Shown here in pieces: positions 4,730-6,087 of a DNA stretch of 6,087 nucleotides. Below the pieces are notes generated by a model. It was not told the origin of the DNA. It did no database searches and worked only from the letters and a program-made list of their open reading frames with translations. The stretch's first letter is position 1; every line of letters begins with the position of its first letter. Source of the stretch: Planctomycetota bacterium (GTDB lineage: Bacteria > Planctomycetota > Planctomycetia > Pirellulales > Pirellulaceae); assembly GCA_023430365.1 (NCBI GenBank), contig JAEZAS010000049.1, forward strand, positions 1-6,087, given 5' to 3'. Made by a program: the position numbers and the translations under genes.

Positions 4730-4756
4730 TTGACCCTTTTTTCCGCAATTGATACT
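4730..4756 (+). promoter_or_regulatory. Candidate promoter for the beta-barrel gene
   Basis: TTGACC (4730-4735) is followed by GATACT (4751-4756) after a short 15-base spacer that contains a run of six T. The elements match the sigma70 consensus at 5 of 6 and 4 of 6 positions. Transcription would begin near 4763. This argues against translation from the TTG at 4749 and favours the GTG at 4815. Confidence 0.33.
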
Positions 4757-4814
4757 TAGCCCACGCTGGGAAAGGTTCGATTGCGTCTGCCTCGTAATTG
4801 CGAGCTTGGGTCAC

Positions 4815-6083
4815 GTGCGTTTTGGGTTCCAACTTGCCGCGGTTTGGCTTGCGTTTGCTGCGCCTGCGGCGACCGCCTGGGCCCAGCCTGCGATTCAATA
4901 CCCGCGCACTCCGCCAGCCACGTCGCCGGCGATTCCGAGCACCATCGCCCCCGCCCCAACTCCCGGCTGGAATGCGACGACCCCGCCGACCCTCTCGGCC
5001 CCGTCGATCACCATGCCAGGCGCGACCGCCCCAAGCGTGGCCCCGTTTGATCCTTATTCCTCCTCCGGCGCCGCCGCACATCAGTTCTGGTCGATGCCCC
5101 CTGCCGGAGCGCCGGTGACGCCGTCGACTCCGGTCACGCCGATGCCCGGTTCGCCGCTCGTACCGCAAACGCCGCCGTACGCCGCGCCGCCCCCGTCGTA
5201 TGGCTCGCCTTACGGCCCGCCGGTTCCGGCCACGCCGCAGCAGCCCAACGTGATGTTCCCCAACGGCATCGGGCCGCAGTACGACTACGCCAACTCGCTG
5301 CGGCTGATCCAGGACGTTCGCCTGCGCCACACCTACATTTGGGGCGACGGCAAACCCTACGACCTGGCCATCAACGACACCGAGGTCGCCGTCACGTTCA
5401 CCTGGCCCAACTTCCTGACGACCGCCCAACCGCTGTTCATCAGCCCCGCGTTCGCGCTGCACCTCTGGGACGGTCCTGCCGATATCGCCGCCGACCTGCC
5501 GGCGAACGCCTATAGCGCGTACCTCGATTTTCAGTACCAAACCAATCCGCAGTATCAGATCGGCGCCGAGCTCGGCGCTCGCGTGGGTGTCTACACCGAC
5601 TTCGACACCCTGACGACCGACAGCATTCGCCTCCAAGGGTTGCTGCTGGGCGTCGGCCGATTGACGCCGACCCTCACGCTCAAGCTGGGCGTGATTTATC
5701 TCGATCGCAACGACATCAAGATTCTGCCGGCCGGCGGTTTGCTCTGGCAGCCGTCGCCGCAGGTCCGCTGGGACATTTTCTTCCCGCAACCCAAACTCGC
5801 GCAGTATCTCTCGACCGTCGGAGCGTACGAGGTCTGGTGGTACGTCGCGGGCGAGTATGGCGGCGGCGCTTGGACGATCAAGCGAGCTGATGACACGACC
5901 GATCGCGTCGACATCAACGACATTCGAGTGTCGCTCGGTCTGGAATGGACCGGCCCGCGGGGCTTCATGGGCTTCGGCGAGATTGGATATGTGTTCGAAC
6001 GCGAGCTGTACTACGTCAACAATCGGCAGGACAACACCGACCTGAACGACAGCTTCATGCTGCGAGCCGGCTTCTCCTGGTAG
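4815..6083 (+). CDS. Exported beta-barrel outer-membrane protein with a long Pro-rich N-terminal region
   Basis: From the GTG at 4815 the product has 422 residues. Residues 1-23 are a signal peptide: MRFGFQL, a hydrophobic run, then an A-W-A cleavage site before Q24. Residues 25-153 are a low-complexity Pro/Ala/Thr/Ser region rich in PAP, TPG and PPY repeats, probably an unfolded periplasmic segment. From about 158 to the end come alternating amphipathic strands with aromatic ends and short turns. Recognisable stretches are RLRHTYIWGDGKPYD, GVIYLDRNDIKILPAGGL, FPQPKLAQYL, VAGEYGGGAWTI and GFMGFGEIGYVFERELY. The protein ends in F-S-W, and a terminal aromatic residue is the usual signal for insertion by the BAM complex. 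The barrel resembles proteins I recall as DUF6268-family from planctomycetes; this is tentative. The start is uncertain: in-frame TTG codons at 4749 and 4806 are alternatives, but only the GTG (or the 4806 TTG) gives a normal-length signal peptide. No clear Shine-Dalgarno is seen. Confidence 0.8.
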   Translation: MRFGFQLAAVWLAFAAPAATAWAQPAIQYPRTPPATSPAIPSTIAPAPTPGWNATTPPTLSAPSITMPGATAPSVAPFDPYSSSGAAAHQFWSMPPAGAPVTPSTPVTPMPGSPLVPQTPPYAAPPPSYGSPYGPPVPATPQQPNVMFPNGIGPQYDYANSLRLIQDVRLRHTYIWGDGKPYDLAINDTEVAVTFTWPNFLTTAQPLFISPAFALHLWDGPADIAADLPANAYSAYLDFQYQTNPQYQIGAELGARVGVYTDFDTLTTDSIRLQGLLLGVGRLTPTLTLKLGVIYLDRNDIKILPAGGLLWQPSPQVRWDIFFPQPKLAQYLSTVGAYEVWWYVAGEYGGGAWTIKRADDTTDRVDINDIRVSLGLEWTGPRGFMGFGEIGYVFERELYYVNNRQDNTDLNDSFMLRAGFSW

Positions 6084-6087
6084 AAGC

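Noticed and set aside
4749..4814. N-terminal extension of the barrel gene from the TTG at 4749
   Set aside because: It would give an overlong signal peptide of about 45 residues and would overlap the candidate -10 element; it is kept only as an alternative start.
4665..5789. 374-residue minus-strand frame opposite the barrel gene
   Set aside because: Its product is an Arg/Gly-rich low-complexity string caused by the complement of Pro/Ala-rich codons, while the plus strand encodes a signal peptide and barrel with recognisable motifs.

Overview
The window looks like chromosomal DNA of a GC-rich planctomycete, probably Pirellulales. The case rests on gene content and style: a cytoplasm-type M12/matrixin-like peptidase with a conserved cysteine-containing leader, a small FHA protein with a Gly/Pro/Ser-rich tail, a beta-barrel protein behind a long Pro/Ala/Thr stretch, genes that often lack a clear Shine-Dalgarno sequence, and spacers full of palindromes. 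There is no rRNA, tRNA, transposase, CRISPR array or phage gene. The lineage call is inference from protein and repeat style, not from a marker gene.

Layout. Positions 1-3333 hold four minus-strand genes: a radical SAM protein of the TIGR01212/YhcC type (3333 to 2332), a small antibiotic-biosynthesis-monooxygenase (ABM) fold protein (2198 to 1887), an XdhC-type molybdenum cofactor chaperone (1821 to 745), and the N-terminal 158 residues of an M12-like metallopeptidase that starts at 475 and runs off the left edge. A 207-bp divergent spacer (3334-3540) separates these from three plus-strand genes: an FHA-domain protein (3541-4005), a Dabb-domain protein (4202-4507) and a secreted or outer-membrane beta-barrel protein (about 4815-6083).

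The genes do not form one obvious pathway. XdhC has no xanthine dehydrogenase subunits beside it, and ABM and Dabb are both small ferredoxin-like alpha+beta barrel proteins of uncertain substrate. The window reads as ordinary core or housekeeping DNA with loosely related neighbours, not as a defence or biosynthetic island.

The unusual content is between the genes. (1) Both spacers around the ABM gene are built of degenerate 7-bp tandem repeats that keep phase (about NCAGNNN), and the same 10-mer TAATCAGTTG begins with the stop codon of both the radical SAM and the ABM gene. (2) A 76-bp palindrome between the FHA and Dabb genes has 26-bp arms with one mismatch, and each arm folds into its own hairpin. 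(3) The 241-bp spacer before the barrel gene holds two inverted copies of a 27-bp hairpin element that differ at four bases, all four forming two compensatory pairs, with further hairpins between them. (4) The spacer before the M12 gene holds a hairpin inside a 13-bp inverted repeat, a plausible promoter, and a 7-bp-arm dyad in the probable leader. These look like planctomycete counterparts of REP/BIME and STRR repeats, and are the best candidates for undescribed biology here.
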